In this document: positions 50,349-59,934 of the stretch, one piece after another
How positions within the stretch are numbered: position 1 is the stretch's first letter
Layout of the letters: each line of letters begins with the position of its first letter
Origin: Alphaproteobacteria bacterium casp-alpha6
GTDB taxonomy: Bacteria; Pseudomonadota; Alphaproteobacteria; Rhodobacterales; Rhodobacteraceae
DNA: 64,000 nt
NCBI GenBank assembly: GCA_001510135.1
Contig: LFER01000015.1
Location: 23,397 to 87,396, forward strand
Reading direction: 5' to 3'
The notes under the pieces: generated by a model
What the model saw: the letters and a program-made list of their open reading frames with translations, nothing else
Databases searched by the model: none
Told to the model about the DNA's origin: nothing
Made by a program: the position numbers and the translations under genes

Positions 50349-51638
50349 CTAGGCAGCCGTTTTATTGGAGTGCGCTTTGCCTTTGCCCCTGCGATGACGG
50401 TGGCCGTTTCCTGGGTTCTGTGCATTTTTCATCTTATCGCGAGGATGGAACCGTTTCTTTTTAGGCCCGTTGCCACGTCGCGAAGTATTTTTTGATTCCT
50501 CAGCAGACTGTGGTGGCACCTCGCCAATGGTTTCTATGGGCATTTTAATCAGTTTTTCGATATCCTTAAGGTGTTTGCGCTCATCTGCGGCGCAAAGGCT
50601 GATTGCCTTACCCGAACGACCGGCGCGCGCGGTGCGCCCAATGCGGTGCACATAACTTTCTGCAACATTGGGCAGCTCGTAGTTGATCACCAATCCGACA
50701 CCCGGAATATCTATTCCCCGCGCTGCCACATCTGTGGCAACGAGAATGTCCATTTCGCCGCTGCGGAATGTTTTTATTGCCCGATCTCTTTGACCTTGGC
50801 TTTTGTTTCCATGCACAGAGGTGGCTTTGAACCCATCTACAACGAGCCCCGTTTTCAATTTTTCAGCACCATGTTTGGTTCGAGAAAATATAAGTGTGGG
50901 TATCCCTTTGTGTTGATCCAGAATTTCGCGTAACATGAACGGCTTTTTGGCTTTGTCGATAAATTGAACGCTTTGCTTGACCAGATCGGCTGTAATGCCT
51001 GGGGGGCTGACCTCAACGCGTTGCGGATCGCTAAGGTAGGTTTTGCTGAGGCCCTCCATCTGCTTTGACATCGTGGCTGAAAACAGCATCGTTTGGCGTG
51101 TTTCGCTTAGATACGGGACAATTTTGCGCAACGCATGGATAAACCCGATATCAAGCATTTGATCAGCTTCATCCAGAACAAGGTGATTTGTGGTGCTTAG
51201 ATCGATGCCACCGCGCTCCAAAAGATCAATCAGACGACCGGGGGTTGCCACGAGAATATCGGTACCCTTGGAAAGAATGTTGAGCTGTTTTCCCAGTGAT
51301 GCACCGCCCACAACAGTGGTTACGCGCAGCTTCATCTGTTTTGTCAGAGCCGCCAAAGCGCTTGCAATTTGGTTCACCAACTCGCGCGTTGGGGCAAGGA
51401 TCAGGGCTTTGGTGGTTTTGGGCGTAGGTTTACCGGGGCGCAAAAGGGCCGCCTGAATAATCGGGACACCAAAGGCCAGCGTTTTGCCCGTTCCGGTTTG
51501 TGCGAGGCCAAGGATGTCATTTCCGTTCAATGCCAAGGGAATGGCTTGCGCTTGTATGGGGGTAAGTTTTGTAAAACCGCCTGCGCTCAGCGAAGCGGCG
51601 AGGGTTGGCTCAAGAGCCAAGTCCTGAAAAGTCTGCAT
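50349..51638 (-). CDS. DEAD-box RNA helicase (RhlE-like)
   Basis: 429-residue ATP-dependent RNA helicase. Motifs in order: Q motif FTKLTPIQAQAIP near residue 22, motif I AQTGTGKT near 45, PTRELVNQI near 85, GTDILVATPGRL near 120, DEAD at VLDEADQML near 145, SAT at LFSATMSKQ near 180, and HRIGRTARAGRSGKA near 325. The C-terminal tail is basic (NTSRRGNGPKKKRFH, HRRGKGKAHSNKT), typical of RNA-binding tails. It is convergent with glpD, 3 bases apart, and likely acts in ribosome or mRNA metabolism. Confidence 0.95.
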   Translation of the reverse strand: MQTFQDLALEPTLAASLSAGGFTKLTPIQAQAIPLALNGNDILGLAQTGTGKTLAFGVPIIQAALLRPGKPTPKTTKALILAPTRELVNQIASALAALTKQMKLRVTTVVGGASLGKQLNILSKGTDILVATPGRLIDLLERGGIDLSTTNHLVLDEADQMLDIGFIHALRKIVPYLSETRQTMLFSATMSKQMEGLSKTYLSDPQRVEVSPPGITADLVKQSVQFIDKAKKPFMLREILDQHKGIPTLIFSRTKHGAEKLKTGLVVDGFKATSVHGNKSQGQRDRAIKTFRSGEMDILVATDVAARGIDIPGVGLVINYELPNVAESYVHRIGRTARAGRSGKAISLCAADERKHLKDIEKLIKMPIETIGEVPPQSAEESKNTSRRGNGPKKKRFHPRDKMKNAQNPGNGHRHRRGKGKAHSNKTAA

Positions 51639-51941
51639 TTAAAAAGTCCTATCTGGCAGCCCAACAATAGGTCCGCCTTAGTTCGGGCGCATGGTTGCGC
51701 CGGTCAGGGTGGCTTTCCCCCAAAGCGCGCACATGCGCATTCCTTGAGAAAAACAGCGTGAACCCTGCGTGAAGGGGAACCGTTGGGTTTCACTATCGTT
51801 TGGTCAGTGTGTATGACCACTCACGCGACAGTGTTGACGCGCATATGCCTGTTGACTGGATTGTTGTCAAGCCAGAGACATGCTCATTTTTAGAGTTTAA
51901 AATTGTTCCTGCATTTTGCGTTTCAAAACGGGAGTGTGCAA
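51639..51941. other. Upstream region of the helicase gene
   Basis: Non-coding 303 bases between the helicase start and the end of the ABC ATPase gene. It should include the helicase promoter and 5' untranslated region. An imperfect hairpin (GTGAACCC, 19-base spacer, GGGTTTCAC, 51758-51793) is the only structure seen; its role is unknown. Confidence 0.5.
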
Positions 51942-53003
51942 TTACCGCAAACGGTTCTCAGTCGTGGCGTCAAAAAAAAGTGCGTCGCTGTCTGAAAAGT
52001 CAACCATCACGGTTGATCCTGATTGGATTGGGTCGTCGCCTCTGGTTTCGACGACCAAGCGTTCACCGGTGGCAGTGGTGAGATAATCATATGCGATGCC
52101 GCCAAGCCTTTCGCGAATGTCGACCTTTATCGGTGATTGCGCTCTTGTGATTTTCAGGTGGTTTGGACGGACCCCTACAATCACTTGGTCGCTGTCCCTT
52201 GGCAGGGTCACATCTGTTATGATTTTTTTGTCATTCAAAGCGGGAATGCTCACCTTGCCGTCCTGAACTGTCCCTTGAAGAAAATTCATTGAGGGAGACC
52301 CGATAAAACCCGCGACGAATTTATTGTCTGGGTCCTGATAGAGGGCCATGGGATTTCCGATCTGTTCTATCTTTCCGGCGCGCAGAACAACAATTTTGTC
52401 GGCAAGCGTCATAGCCTCCACCTGATCATGGGTGACATAGATCATTGTTGCGCCAATTTCTTTGTGAAGGCGGGCGATTTCCACGCGCATATCTACACGC
52501 AGTTCCGCATCGAGGTTTGAGAGAGGTTCGTCAAACAAGAATACTTCTGGGCCGCGTACAATCGCACGTCCGATAGCCACGCGTTGGCGCTGACCGCCAG
52601 ACAACGCCTTGGGTTTGCGTTTCAGGTAGGGGCCAAGCTGCAGGATGTCAGCGGCTTTTTGGACTTTCTCGCGAATTGTCGCTTTGGCAACGCCATTCAT
52701 TTTCAGACCAAAGCCCATATTTTCTTCGACGTTCATATGCGGATAAAGTGCGTAGGTTTGAAAGACCATGGCCACACTGCGATCTGCCGGGTCTGCGCGC
52801 GTCACATCACGCGTTCCTATTTTGATCTGTCCCTCGGAGGTGTCTTCCAATCCAGCGATCATCCTCAACAAAGTGGATTTGCCACATCCAGAAGGACCGA
52901 CAAAGACGCAGAATTCGCCGTTTTCAATTTCAAGGTCAACACCATGAATGACTTCGACGTCACCATACCGTTTTATGGCATTTTTCAGAGTGACACCTGA
53001 CAT
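51942..53003 (-). CDS. Carbohydrate ABC transporter ATPase (MalK/UgpC/MsmK family)
   Basis: 353-residue ATPase. Walker A VGPSGCGKSTLLRM near residue 37, Q-loop QTYALYPHM, signature ALSGGQRQRVAIGRAIVR near 133-150, Walker B EVFLFDEPLSNLD, and H-loop YVTHDQVEAM. A C-terminal TOBE/MalK regulatory domain begins near 240 (GSPSMNFLQGTV, GVRPNHLKI). It is encoded next to the IclR gene, 18 bases away, and divergent from the binding protein and permeases of the galactoside importer, which have no other ATPase. It therefore most likely energises that importer. Confidence 0.94.
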   Translation of the reverse strand: MSGVTLKNAIKRYGDVEVIHGVDLEIENGEFCVFVGPSGCGKSTLLRMIAGLEDTSEGQIKIGTRDVTRADPADRSVAMVFQTYALYPHMNVEENMGFGLKMNGVAKATIREKVQKAADILQLGPYLKRKPKALSGGQRQRVAIGRAIVRGPEVFLFDEPLSNLDAELRVDMRVEIARLHKEIGATMIYVTHDQVEAMTLADKIVVLRAGKIEQIGNPMALYQDPDNKFVAGFIGSPSMNFLQGTVQDGKVSIPALNDKKIITDVTLPRDSDQVIVGVRPNHLKITRAQSPIKVDIRERLGGIAYDYLTTATGERLVVETRGDDPIQSGSTVMVDFSDSDALFFDATTENRLR

Positions 53004-53021
53004 GCTTGATCCTTCTCTTTG

Positions 53022-53801
53022 TCATGAGGGGAATTGCCACGATGTGGCATCCTCTCCTATTTTTTTAGCAGTCTCCAAAAGAGAACCTTTAAATTGCATC
53101 AATGCCTCGCAGTCGAACCGATTTGTGGCTGTCGCAATGGAAATTGCGCCGATAAGTCGCCCGCTTGATGAAAGGATCGGCGTAGCTATGGAATTAATGC
53201 CCTGTTCGTGTTCTTCTCGGTCAAAGGCAATTCCATCTTTTCGAACACACTCCAGTTCTTGGTTCAGTGAGGCGACAGAAGTATGAGTGGCCGGCGTGAA
53301 TTTGTAAAACGACTGTTGCTGCAGAACAATTTGCAGACGTTTCGGCGCAATAAAGGCCAACATTGCTTTGCCGACACCTGTACAATAGGCCGGGGCAACC
53401 TGTCCAACTTGGGCCAATGTTTGAAACCGATCTGTCGCCCGCAGTTTGTCAATAAAAAGAACCTGCCCGTTGTCTAATTGCGCCAAATGCACAGTTTCAC
53501 CAACTTTTGCGACAAGTTCTTCCGTGTGGGGTCGGGCAATTGGCGCAAGTGAGGCGGTTTTCCATGCTGTATGGGCAAGCCGCATAAGGCGAATGCCCAG
53601 ACTGTACGTACCGGCTGTCTGATCATATTCCAGAAACTTCTGATTAGTGAGTGTTTGAAGAAATCGATAAAGTGTCGCTTTGGGGTAGGGGCTTTGCTCA
53701 AGCAATTCTGAAAACCGGACGGGTCTTTCGTACATTGCGACGGCGTCAAGGATTTCCAATGCCTTTCCCACCGTTCCGTCATTTTTGACCGGCTTATTCA
53801 T
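53022..53801 (-). CDS. IclR family transcriptional regulator (galactoside operon)
   Basis: 259-residue IclR-type regulator. N-terminal winged helix: ALEILDAVAMYERPVRFSELLEQSPYPKATLYRFLQTLTNQKFLEYD. Effector domain: VHLAQLDNGQVLFIDKLR, APAYCTGVGKAMLAFI and C-terminal IATPILSSSGRLIGAISIA. It is co-transcribed with the ABC ATPase and divergent from the binding-protein/permease/glycosidase operon. The inverted repeat at 53895-53911 in the shared intergenic region is its probable site. Confidence 0.94.
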   Translation of the reverse strand: MNKPVKNDGTVGKALEILDAVAMYERPVRFSELLEQSPYPKATLYRFLQTLTNQKFLEYDQTAGTYSLGIRLMRLAHTAWKTASLAPIARPHTEELVAKVGETVHLAQLDNGQVLFIDKLRATDRFQTLAQVGQVAPAYCTGVGKAMLAFIAPKRLQIVLQQQSFYKFTPATHTSVASLNQELECVRKDGIAFDREEHEQGINSIATPILSSSGRLIGAISIATATNRFDCEALMQFKGSLLETAKKIGEDATSWQFPS

Positions 53802-53894
53802 GCTTTCCTCCTATGGGTGAGCGTCTCTTGAACGCAAACAACCCCGTTGACATCTGTAACCGTTTGCCATTACGTTTTCAATACTTGAGATTGA

Positions 53895-53911
53895 GTTTCA
53901 ATTAATGAAAC
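53895..53911. promoter_or_regulatory. IclR-type operator with perfect inverted repeat
   Basis: GTTTCAATTAATGAAAC has 6-bp perfect arms GTTTCA/TGAAAC around ATTAA. It lies 33-49 bases upstream of the binding-protein ATG. It contains TTTCAATTAATGA, also present beside the other iclR gene. Repeat seen; function inferred. Confidence 0.65.
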
Positions 53912-53943
53912 CAAAATCTGCTGGAATAATAGGGAGAAAATCA

Positions 53944-55194
53944 ATGTTCCACAAAGTAGCGAAAACAGCCGCAGCATTTATGCTGACATCGGCATTGTCA
54001 CTGCCTGCGTATGCAGATTTGTCAGGCACACTCCGGATTATGTCGGATATGTCAAATCCGGCGCCCCGTGCGATTATGGAAAGCCTTGCATCAGGCTTTG
54101 ACGCGATGCATCCGAATCTGAAGGTGGAACTGGAAGTGGTTGATCGCGAAGCATGGAAGAGCCAGATCCGCAATGCCCTGACTGCCAATCCCCCTGATGT
54201 GGTCAACTGGTATGCAGCCAACCGGATGGGGCCTTATGTCAATGCGGGTTTGTTCATGGATATCTCTGATATGTATGCCAACGGGGATCTTCCCGGTTTG
54301 GATGCTGTGAAGGGTGCTTTGACGCTGAATGGCAAACAATGGGGTGTGCCCTATACGTATTATCAGTGGGGTATCTATTACCGCGAGGATATCTTTAAAG
54401 AGTTGGGGCTGACTGAGCCAACAACCTTTGACCAAGAAGTTGCAAACTGTCAGGCCATCATCAATTCTGGCCGCAAATGCTATGCGATCGGATCTAAATT
54501 CCTTTGGACTGCCGGCGGATGGTTTGACTATATGAACATGCGCACCAACGGATTTGACAGCCATATGGCGCTGGCGCGTGGTGAGCTGTCTTGGACCAGT
54601 GATGAAGTCCGCGCAACATTCGCGAACTGGCGCAAGCTTATCGACATGGGGGCATTTATCGATGACCACCAATCGTATAACTGGCAGGACGCCCTTCCCT
54701 TTGTTGTTAAGGGTGAGGCGACAGCCTATCTTATGGGGAACTTCGTTGTGCCACACCTGCGTTCCGCAGGTCTGACAGACGCGCAGCTTGATTTCTATCA
54801 ATTCCCGAAAATCGGGGATTACCCAATGGGTGAAGATGCCCCGACCGATACGTTCCACATTGCCAGCGGTGCAAAGAATGTCGAAGCGGCCAAAGCGTTT
54901 TTGCAGTATGTGACCTCACCTGAGGTGCAAACAAAAATCAATGGTCCGGACGGGCTTGGACAATTGCCGATCAACGCGAACGCATCTGTGTCAGATGATG
55001 AGTTTATCGTGCAAGGGTTTGACATGCTGTCAAAGAATGCTCAAGGCGGGGTCGCCCAGTTCTTTGACCGCGACTTCCCGGCAGAAATGGCATCTGCCGG
55101 AATGGAAGGTCTGCAGGAATTCATGGTCTTTCCGGACAATCTTGATGACATCTTGAACCGTCTCGAAAAAGCGCGTCAGCGCATCTATAAATAA
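53944..55194 (+). CDS. Carbohydrate ABC transporter substrate-binding protein (family 1)
   Basis: 416-residue periplasmic sugar-binding protein. Start at MFHKVAKTAAAFMLTSALSLPAYA is preferred: GGGAG lies 7 bases upstream and it gives a clean Sec signal with AYA|DLS; a start 13 codons earlier is possible. Family-1 features include NPPDVVNWYAANRMGPYVNAGLF and GKQWGVPYTYYQWGIYYREDIFKELGL. It is the first gene of the galactoside operon and is followed by a perfect 10-bp hairpin. Ligand inferred to be an alpha- or beta-galactoside from the glycosidases downstream. Confidence 0.94.
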   Translation: MFHKVAKTAAAFMLTSALSLPAYADLSGTLRIMSDMSNPAPRAIMESLASGFDAMHPNLKVELEVVDREAWKSQIRNALTANPPDVVNWYAANRMGPYVNAGLFMDISDMYANGDLPGLDAVKGALTLNGKQWGVPYTYYQWGIYYREDIFKELGLTEPTTFDQEVANCQAIINSGRKCYAIGSKFLWTAGGWFDYMNMRTNGFDSHMALARGELSWTSDEVRATFANWRKLIDMGAFIDDHQSYNWQDALPFVVKGEATAYLMGNFVVPHLRSAGLTDAQLDFYQFPKIGDYPMGEDAPTDTFHIASGAKNVEAAKAFLQYVTSPEVQTKINGPDGLGQLPINANASVSDDEFIVQGFDMLSKNAQGGVAQFFDRDFPAEMASAGMEGLQEFMVFPDNLDDILNRLEKARQRIYK

Positions 55195-55202
55195 ACTCAG
55201 CG

Positions 55203-55232
55203 ATGCGCCCCGCTCTTTTGAACGGGGCGCAT
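55203..55232 (+). terminator. Intercistronic hairpin between binding protein and permeases
   Basis: ATGCGCCCCG and CGGGGCGCAT form a perfect 10-bp stem with a 10-base loop, 8 bases after the binding-protein stop. No long T-run follows (GTTTC), so partial termination or mRNA protection is likelier than complete stop. Confidence 0.7.
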
Positions 55233-55305
55233 GTTTCAGAAGGCATTTTATTTTCAGACAGGGCATTACGACAGGTCCCTTTAAAGGCATTCATGGAGGA
55301 TGGGC

Positions 55306-56217
55306 ATGTCACTGGCGGTTGATGAAAGATCATGGCTTCAGCGGCACAGAATGACGGTGACACCGCTTTTGTTCTTGCTGCCCGGAGTGTTGTTTTTTCT
55401 GGTTTATGTGATAAATCCGATCATCCAATCCTTTAATATATCCCTTTACGAGTGGGACGGGTTGGGGACGGCAACCTTTGTCGGTTTTGGAAATTACGAA
55501 GAGCTGATCGACGACAGGGCCTTTGAAATTTCTCTTTGGAATAACCTTAAGTGGCTTGCTCTTTATTTATTGGCCATCCCTGCAGGGTTGCTAATTGCTC
55601 TTTTTCTTAATCAGAACATTATCGGTATTCGGATTTACAAATCTCTGTTCTTTTTCCCATTTGTGATCAGTCAGGTCGTTGTGGGATTGGTATTTTCGTG
55701 GTTTTATCTGCCTCGCGAAGGATTGCTGAATGCGGCGCTTACCCTTTTTGGATTTGATACGATCAATGTTTTGGGGGATCCGAAAATGGCCACCTACGGG
55801 ATTATCGCCGCGGGACTTTGGCCGCAAACCGCATATTGCATGATTCTCTATCTTACCGGGTTGAACGCGGTAAACCCTGAACAGATCGAAGCCGGACGGC
55901 TTGACGGGGCCAAGGGGGTGCGCATGCTGTGGTATGTAATCCTGCCTCAATTGCGCCCTGCAACCTTTATTGCATTTGTTGTGACCATCATCGGCGCGCT
56001 CAGGTCGTTTGATCTTATCTCGATTATGACCAATGGTGGACCTTTTGGATCCACCCGTGTTCTGAGCTTTTACATGTTTGAAAAGGCGCTTTCTGAATAT
56101 GGGTTCAGGATGGGTTATGGTTCTGCGATTGCGGTCGTGTTGTTTTTGATCATGCTGGTGTTTATCATCTATTTCCTATGGTCGATGTATCGCGATGAAC
56201 GCGCGGCGCGGCACTGA
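55306..56217 (+). CDS. Carbohydrate ABC permease (MalF type)
   Basis: 303-residue inner-membrane permease with six hydrophobic segments. The EAA loop is in EQIEAGRLDGAKGVRMLWYVILPQLRPA near residue 190-215. The ATG of MSLAVDERS is chosen since GGAGG lies 6 bases upstream; an ATG two codons earlier is adjacent to the same site. It lies 12 bases before the second permease gene. Confidence 0.93.
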   Translation: MSLAVDERSWLQRHRMTVTPLLFLLPGVLFFLVYVINPIIQSFNISLYEWDGLGTATFVGFGNYEELIDDRAFEISLWNNLKWLALYLLAIPAGLLIALFLNQNIIGIRIYKSLFFFPFVISQVVVGLVFSWFYLPREGLLNAALTLFGFDTINVLGDPKMATYGIIAAGLWPQTAYCMILYLTGLNAVNPEQIEAGRLDGAKGVRMLWYVILPQLRPATFIAFVVTIIGALRSFDLISIMTNGGPFGSTRVLSFYMFEKALSEYGFRMGYGSAIAVVLFLIMLVFIIYFLWSMYRDERAARH

Positions 56218-56229
56218 GAGGGTTAAGCG

Positions 56230-57078
56230 ATGTTTCCAACGCCCATCGAAAAACGCTCCAAAGGAACGCAGATCGCCTATCAAACCATGGTTCCTGTTGC
56301 GCTCATTCTGTGGCTTTTGCCGCTGATTGCTGTGGCGTCATTTTCGGTCAGGCCTCTGGCTGATTTTACAAATGGCAATTATTGGGGGATGCCGAGCACC
56401 GTTGAATTTCTTACCAATTATGGGCGCGTATTTTACGACAGTGATATGCCGCGGTATATGTTGAATTCAGTGCTCATTACTGTGCCAACAGTCATCGGGG
56501 CGGTGGCCCTATCCTGTATGACGGGATTCGCTCTGGGCATCTATAGATTTAAAGGAAACCTGTTGATTTTTTTCATGTTTATCGCAGGCAACTTTGTACC
56601 CTTTCAGATTTTGATGGTGCCGGTGCGTGATCTTACAGTCAGTGTTGGACTTTATGATACCAAACTGGGATTGATCATGTTCCATATCGCCTTTCAGACG
56701 GGGTTTTGCACTTTGTTTATGCGCAATTTTATCCGCGCGCTACCTTTTGAACTGATCGAAGCAGCCCGTGTTGAAGGTGTCGCGGAATGGCGGATTTTCT
56801 GGTTTGTGGTGCTTCCCCTTATGCGGCCCGCCATTGCTGCGCTTTCGGTGCTGATTTTCACCTTTATCTGGAACGATTATTTCTGGGCGATTGTCTTGAC
56901 CCAAGGCCCGGATGCACAACCTGTGACGGCTGGGATTACCTCATTCAATTCGCAATATGTGGCTCAGTATCATTTGATGTCGGCAGGATCGATTGTGGCG
57001 GCCGTGCCACCTGTTGTAATGTTCTTTATGATGCAGAAGCATTTTATCGCCGGACTGACCTTAGGGGCTGTTAAATGA
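56230..57078 (+). CDS. Carbohydrate ABC permease (MalG type)
   Basis: 282-residue permease partner. The EAA loop reads FELIEAARVEGVAEWRIFWFVVLPLMRPAIA near residues 175-205. The C-terminal KHFIAGLTLGAVK is the family ending. It overlaps the GH36 gene by ATGA, showing translation coupling of import and hydrolysis. Confidence 0.94.
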   Translation: MFPTPIEKRSKGTQIAYQTMVPVALILWLLPLIAVASFSVRPLADFTNGNYWGMPSTVEFLTNYGRVFYDSDMPRYMLNSVLITVPTVIGAVALSCMTGFALGIYRFKGNLLIFFMFIAGNFVPFQILMVPVRDLTVSVGLYDTKLGLIMFHIAFQTGFCTLFMRNFIRALPFELIEAARVEGVAEWRIFWFVVLPLMRPAIAALSVLIFTFIWNDYFWAIVLTQGPDAQPVTAGITSFNSQYVAQYHLMSAGSIVAAVPPVVMFFMMQKHFIAGLTLGAVK

Positions 57079-59159
57079 TCAAAACTTGGCGGCTGGATGA
57101 TTTGCGCCAGACTTTGGTACTTGGATCGCGGGAGGAGCGGCTTGCGGAAATCCTCTATTGGGGTCCCCCTCTGCCGGCATCGGAAAATCTCCAGACATTG
57201 GTTCAGGCAGGTGCACTAGACCTGACCGGTGGGATGTTGGATGAAAACCCCACCCTGTCAATTTGCCCAGAGGTGCGCCGTGGCTTTCCGGGCCAAGCCG
57301 GTCTTGTGGCTGAGGATGCTCAGGGCAAAGCCCTCTTGCCGCAGTTTATTTTTGAGAGCGCAGAAGAAACAGTCAATGCCTTGGTTCTCACCTATCGCGA
57401 TGATGCGCTGCAGCTTACCTATCAGGCGCAATTTGACCTTGATCCCGAAACGCATGTGATTTCTGTGAAAGCATCGCTAAGCTCTGTGGATCCTGTGAAG
57501 CTGACTTGGTTTGCCGCCCCCGTCTTTCCCGCACCTCAGGGAAGTCAGGAGATGACCGATTTTGCAGGGCGTTGGTGTGGTGAATTTCAAATGAACACAA
57601 CAGCCTGGTCTGCCGGCATTCGGGAACGGGAAAACCACACCGGGCGCACGGGGCATGAACATTTTCCGGGGCTTTTGGTGCCAATGAAGGGCGCGCGCAA
57701 TACGCAGGGCCATGTTTATGGATTTCATTATGGATGGTCCGGTGGTCATCGCATGGTGGCCGAAGAATTGCCTGACGGGCGCCGCCAGATCCAGTTTGGA
57801 CATGCGCGCGGGATTGAAAGAACCCCACAGACCCGTTTTGAAACGGCAGTCCTTTATGCCGCTTTTTCGGATGGGGGGATCAACGGCTGCGCGGTGGCAT
57901 TTCAGCGGCATCTGCGCGATCGGGTACTTGATCTGCCTGATCCATCCCGCCCAAGGCCCGTGCATTACAATTGCTGGGAAGCGGTTTATTTCGACCATAA
58001 ACCAGAGGAGCTCAAAGACATTGCGACCTTGGCGGCAAGCCTTGGCGCAGAGCGCTTTGTTCTGGATGATGGATGGTTTGGGCAACGCGATGACGACACT
58101 CAATCACTGTCTGATTGGCAGGTGGATCTGCGCAAATATCCAGAGGGGCTGTCCCCCTTGATTGACCATGTTCACGATCAGGGCATGTCCTTTGGGATTT
58201 GGTTTGAACCGGAGATGATCAATCAAAACAGCGATACCTACCGTCTGCATCCTGAATGGGTTCTGGGGCCTAAGGATCAGATATTGGGACGGCAGCAAAT
58301 GGTGTTCAACATGGCTCTGCCTGACGTGCAATCATATCTTTTTGATGCCATTGCACGGATTTTAAACACCTATGACATCGACTACATCAAATGGGATCAT
58401 AACCGTGTTTTGCCTTTTGCCGATGCGCGGCAGACGCGGGGCACCTATGCGCTATTGGACCGCCTGCGTCAGGCGTTTCCGAAGGTGGAAATCGAAAGCT
58501 GCGCCTCGGGTGGCGGGAGGATTGATTTTGGCATACTTGGCCGAACCCATCGGGTATGGCTTTCTGACAGCAATGATGCGCTTGAGCGGCTGAAAATGCA
58601 ACATAACGCGGCCTTGTTTTTACCCTCTGTGGTCACTGGAAGCCATGTTGGCCCCAGAAAATGCCATACGTCGGGGCGCAGCATTGATATCCGCTTTCGC
58701 GCTTGGGTCGCAGCACAGCGTCATATGGGGTTTGAAATGGACCCGCGCGAGCTGAGCGAAGAAGAGAGCGAAGTGTTGCGCACCATCACAGGGTGGTGGA
58801 AGGAAAACCGCCATTGGATGGCAAAGGCCGATATCCTGCGTCTGGACAGCGCCGATCCTGCGGTGATCGCAGAACAACAGCTGTCGGAATGCGCAACAGA
58901 ATTTGTGGTCTTTGCGGGACAAGCACAAAGTTCTTCGCAGATATTGCCAAGACCACTTCCCCTGACCCGTCTTGACCCTGACGCCCGTTATCGCATTGAA
59001 CTTGTCAATGCGGAGGAACTCCCCAAACTCTCACGCGGGGGTCAGGGCATTAAAACCGGACCTTTGGAGTTGAGCGGCGCCTATCTGATGGCACAGGGTC
59101 TTAATTTGCCTTGGAGGTTTCCAGAAACCATGTGGGTTGTGAAAGGAACAAAGCTATGA
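57075..59159 (+). CDS. Alpha-galactosidase (GH36)
   Basis: 694-residue cytoplasmic glycosidase releasing galactose from alpha-galactosides such as melibiose or raffinose. The catalytic aspartate region is DYIKWDHNR near residue 430-440, followed by the family's IESCASGGGRIDFGIL. The acid/base aspartate is in WLSDSNDALERLKMQ near 495. N-terminal beta-sandwich and FVLDDGWFGQRDDD (about 330) are also typical. No signal peptide is seen, so substrate must be imported, as the ABC transporter would do. Confidence 0.95.
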   Translation: MIKTWRLDDLRQTLVLGSREERLAEILYWGPPLPASENLQTLVQAGALDLTGGMLDENPTLSICPEVRRGFPGQAGLVAEDAQGKALLPQFIFESAEETVNALVLTYRDDALQLTYQAQFDLDPETHVISVKASLSSVDPVKLTWFAAPVFPAPQGSQEMTDFAGRWCGEFQMNTTAWSAGIRERENHTGRTGHEHFPGLLVPMKGARNTQGHVYGFHYGWSGGHRMVAEELPDGRRQIQFGHARGIERTPQTRFETAVLYAAFSDGGINGCAVAFQRHLRDRVLDLPDPSRPRPVHYNCWEAVYFDHKPEELKDIATLAASLGAERFVLDDGWFGQRDDDTQSLSDWQVDLRKYPEGLSPLIDHVHDQGMSFGIWFEPEMINQNSDTYRLHPEWVLGPKDQILGRQQMVFNMALPDVQSYLFDAIARILNTYDIDYIKWDHNRVLPFADARQTRGTYALLDRLRQAFPKVEIESCASGGGRIDFGILGRTHRVWLSDSNDALERLKMQHNAALFLPSVVTGSHVGPRKCHTSGRSIDIRFRAWVAAQRHMGFEMDPRELSEEESEVLRTITGWWKENRHWMAKADILRLDSADPAVIAEQQLSECATEFVVFAGQAQSSSQILPRPLPLTRLDPDARYRIELVNAEELPKLSRGGQGIKTGPLELSGAYLMAQGLNLPWRFPETMWVVKGTKL

Positions 59160-59929
59160 TCCCCCCTAAAACGGCGACGTTTCATGATCTTAAGGGAAAA
59201 AGTGTTTTTATCACCGGCGGGGGATCAGGCATTGGTGCGGCGCTGAGCGAAGGGTTTCTGGCGCAAGGGGCCTCCGTGGCCTTTGTCCAAAGGTCTGATG
59301 CAACGGCCTTTTGCGAAGAGATGGCTGAAAAATATGGTCAAACACCTCTCTTTATTTCCTGTGACATCACAGATATCGGTGCTTTGGAGCGTGCGATTGA
59401 TGAGGCTGCCGAGGTCCACGGCGCCATTCAGGTCTTGGTAAATAATGCCGCCAATGATGAACGCCATGTGGTAGGAGAGGTGCGCGAAGATTTTTGGGAC
59501 TGGTCCCAAGCGATAAACCTCAAGGCCTATTTTTTTGCCTGCCAGGCGGTGGCCAAGGGGATGGCCGACACAGGCGGGACAATCGTCAATTTTTCCTCTA
59601 TCAGCTACATGATGGGCAATGCGGGCTATGCATCCTATGCGGCGGCAAACGCGGGGATCACAGGTCTGACCTATTCGTTGGCCCGTGAACTTGGCCCGCG
59701 CAACATCCGCGTCAATGCTTTGGCGCCCGGTTGGGTTCTGACGGAAAAGCAATTGGATAAATGGGCCACACCAGAAGCTTTGGCGACGCATCTGGAGCGC
59801 CAATGCCTGAAGAAACATCTCGTGGCCCAAGATATTGTGGATGCCACGCTCTTTCTATCTTCAGAGGCGAGCCGTATGATGACGGGACAAGTGATGGCCG
59901 TCGATGGTGGCGTTGTGCATGTGGGCTAG
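59156..59929 (+). CDS. SDR family oxidoreductase, probable galactose dehydrogenase
   Basis: 257-residue SDR. The start in the ATGA overlap with the GH36 stop is chosen. The cofactor motif TGGGSGIGAALS lies near residue 20 and VLVNNAANDERHV near 90. The catalytic block reads NFSSISYMMGNAGYASYAAANAGI, so the usual YxxxK is YxxxN. Despite this the sequence is otherwise well preserved, including LAPGWVLTEKQ. Position between GH36 and dgoK suggests it is the galactose 1-dehydrogenase feeding the lactonase; the substitution makes the activity uncertain. Confidence 0.85.
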   Translation: MIPPKTATFHDLKGKSVFITGGGSGIGAALSEGFLAQGASVAFVQRSDATAFCEEMAEKYGQTPLFISCDITDIGALERAIDEAAEVHGAIQVLVNNAANDERHVVGEVREDFWDWSQAINLKAYFFACQAVAKGMADTGGTIVNFSSISYMMGNAGYASYAAANAGITGLTYSLARELGPRNIRVNALAPGWVLTEKQLDKWATPEALATHLERQCLKKHLVAQDIVDATLFLSSEASRMMTGQVMAVDGGVVHVG

Positions 59930-59934
59930 AAGCG

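Noticed and set aside
51758..51793. Riboswitch or thermosensor upstream of the helicase
   Set aside because: Only one imperfect hairpin with a long loop is seen, with no known riboswitch pattern.
54091..54858. 255-codon minus-strand frame
   Set aside because: Antisense of the galactoside binding protein; no domain or ribosome site.
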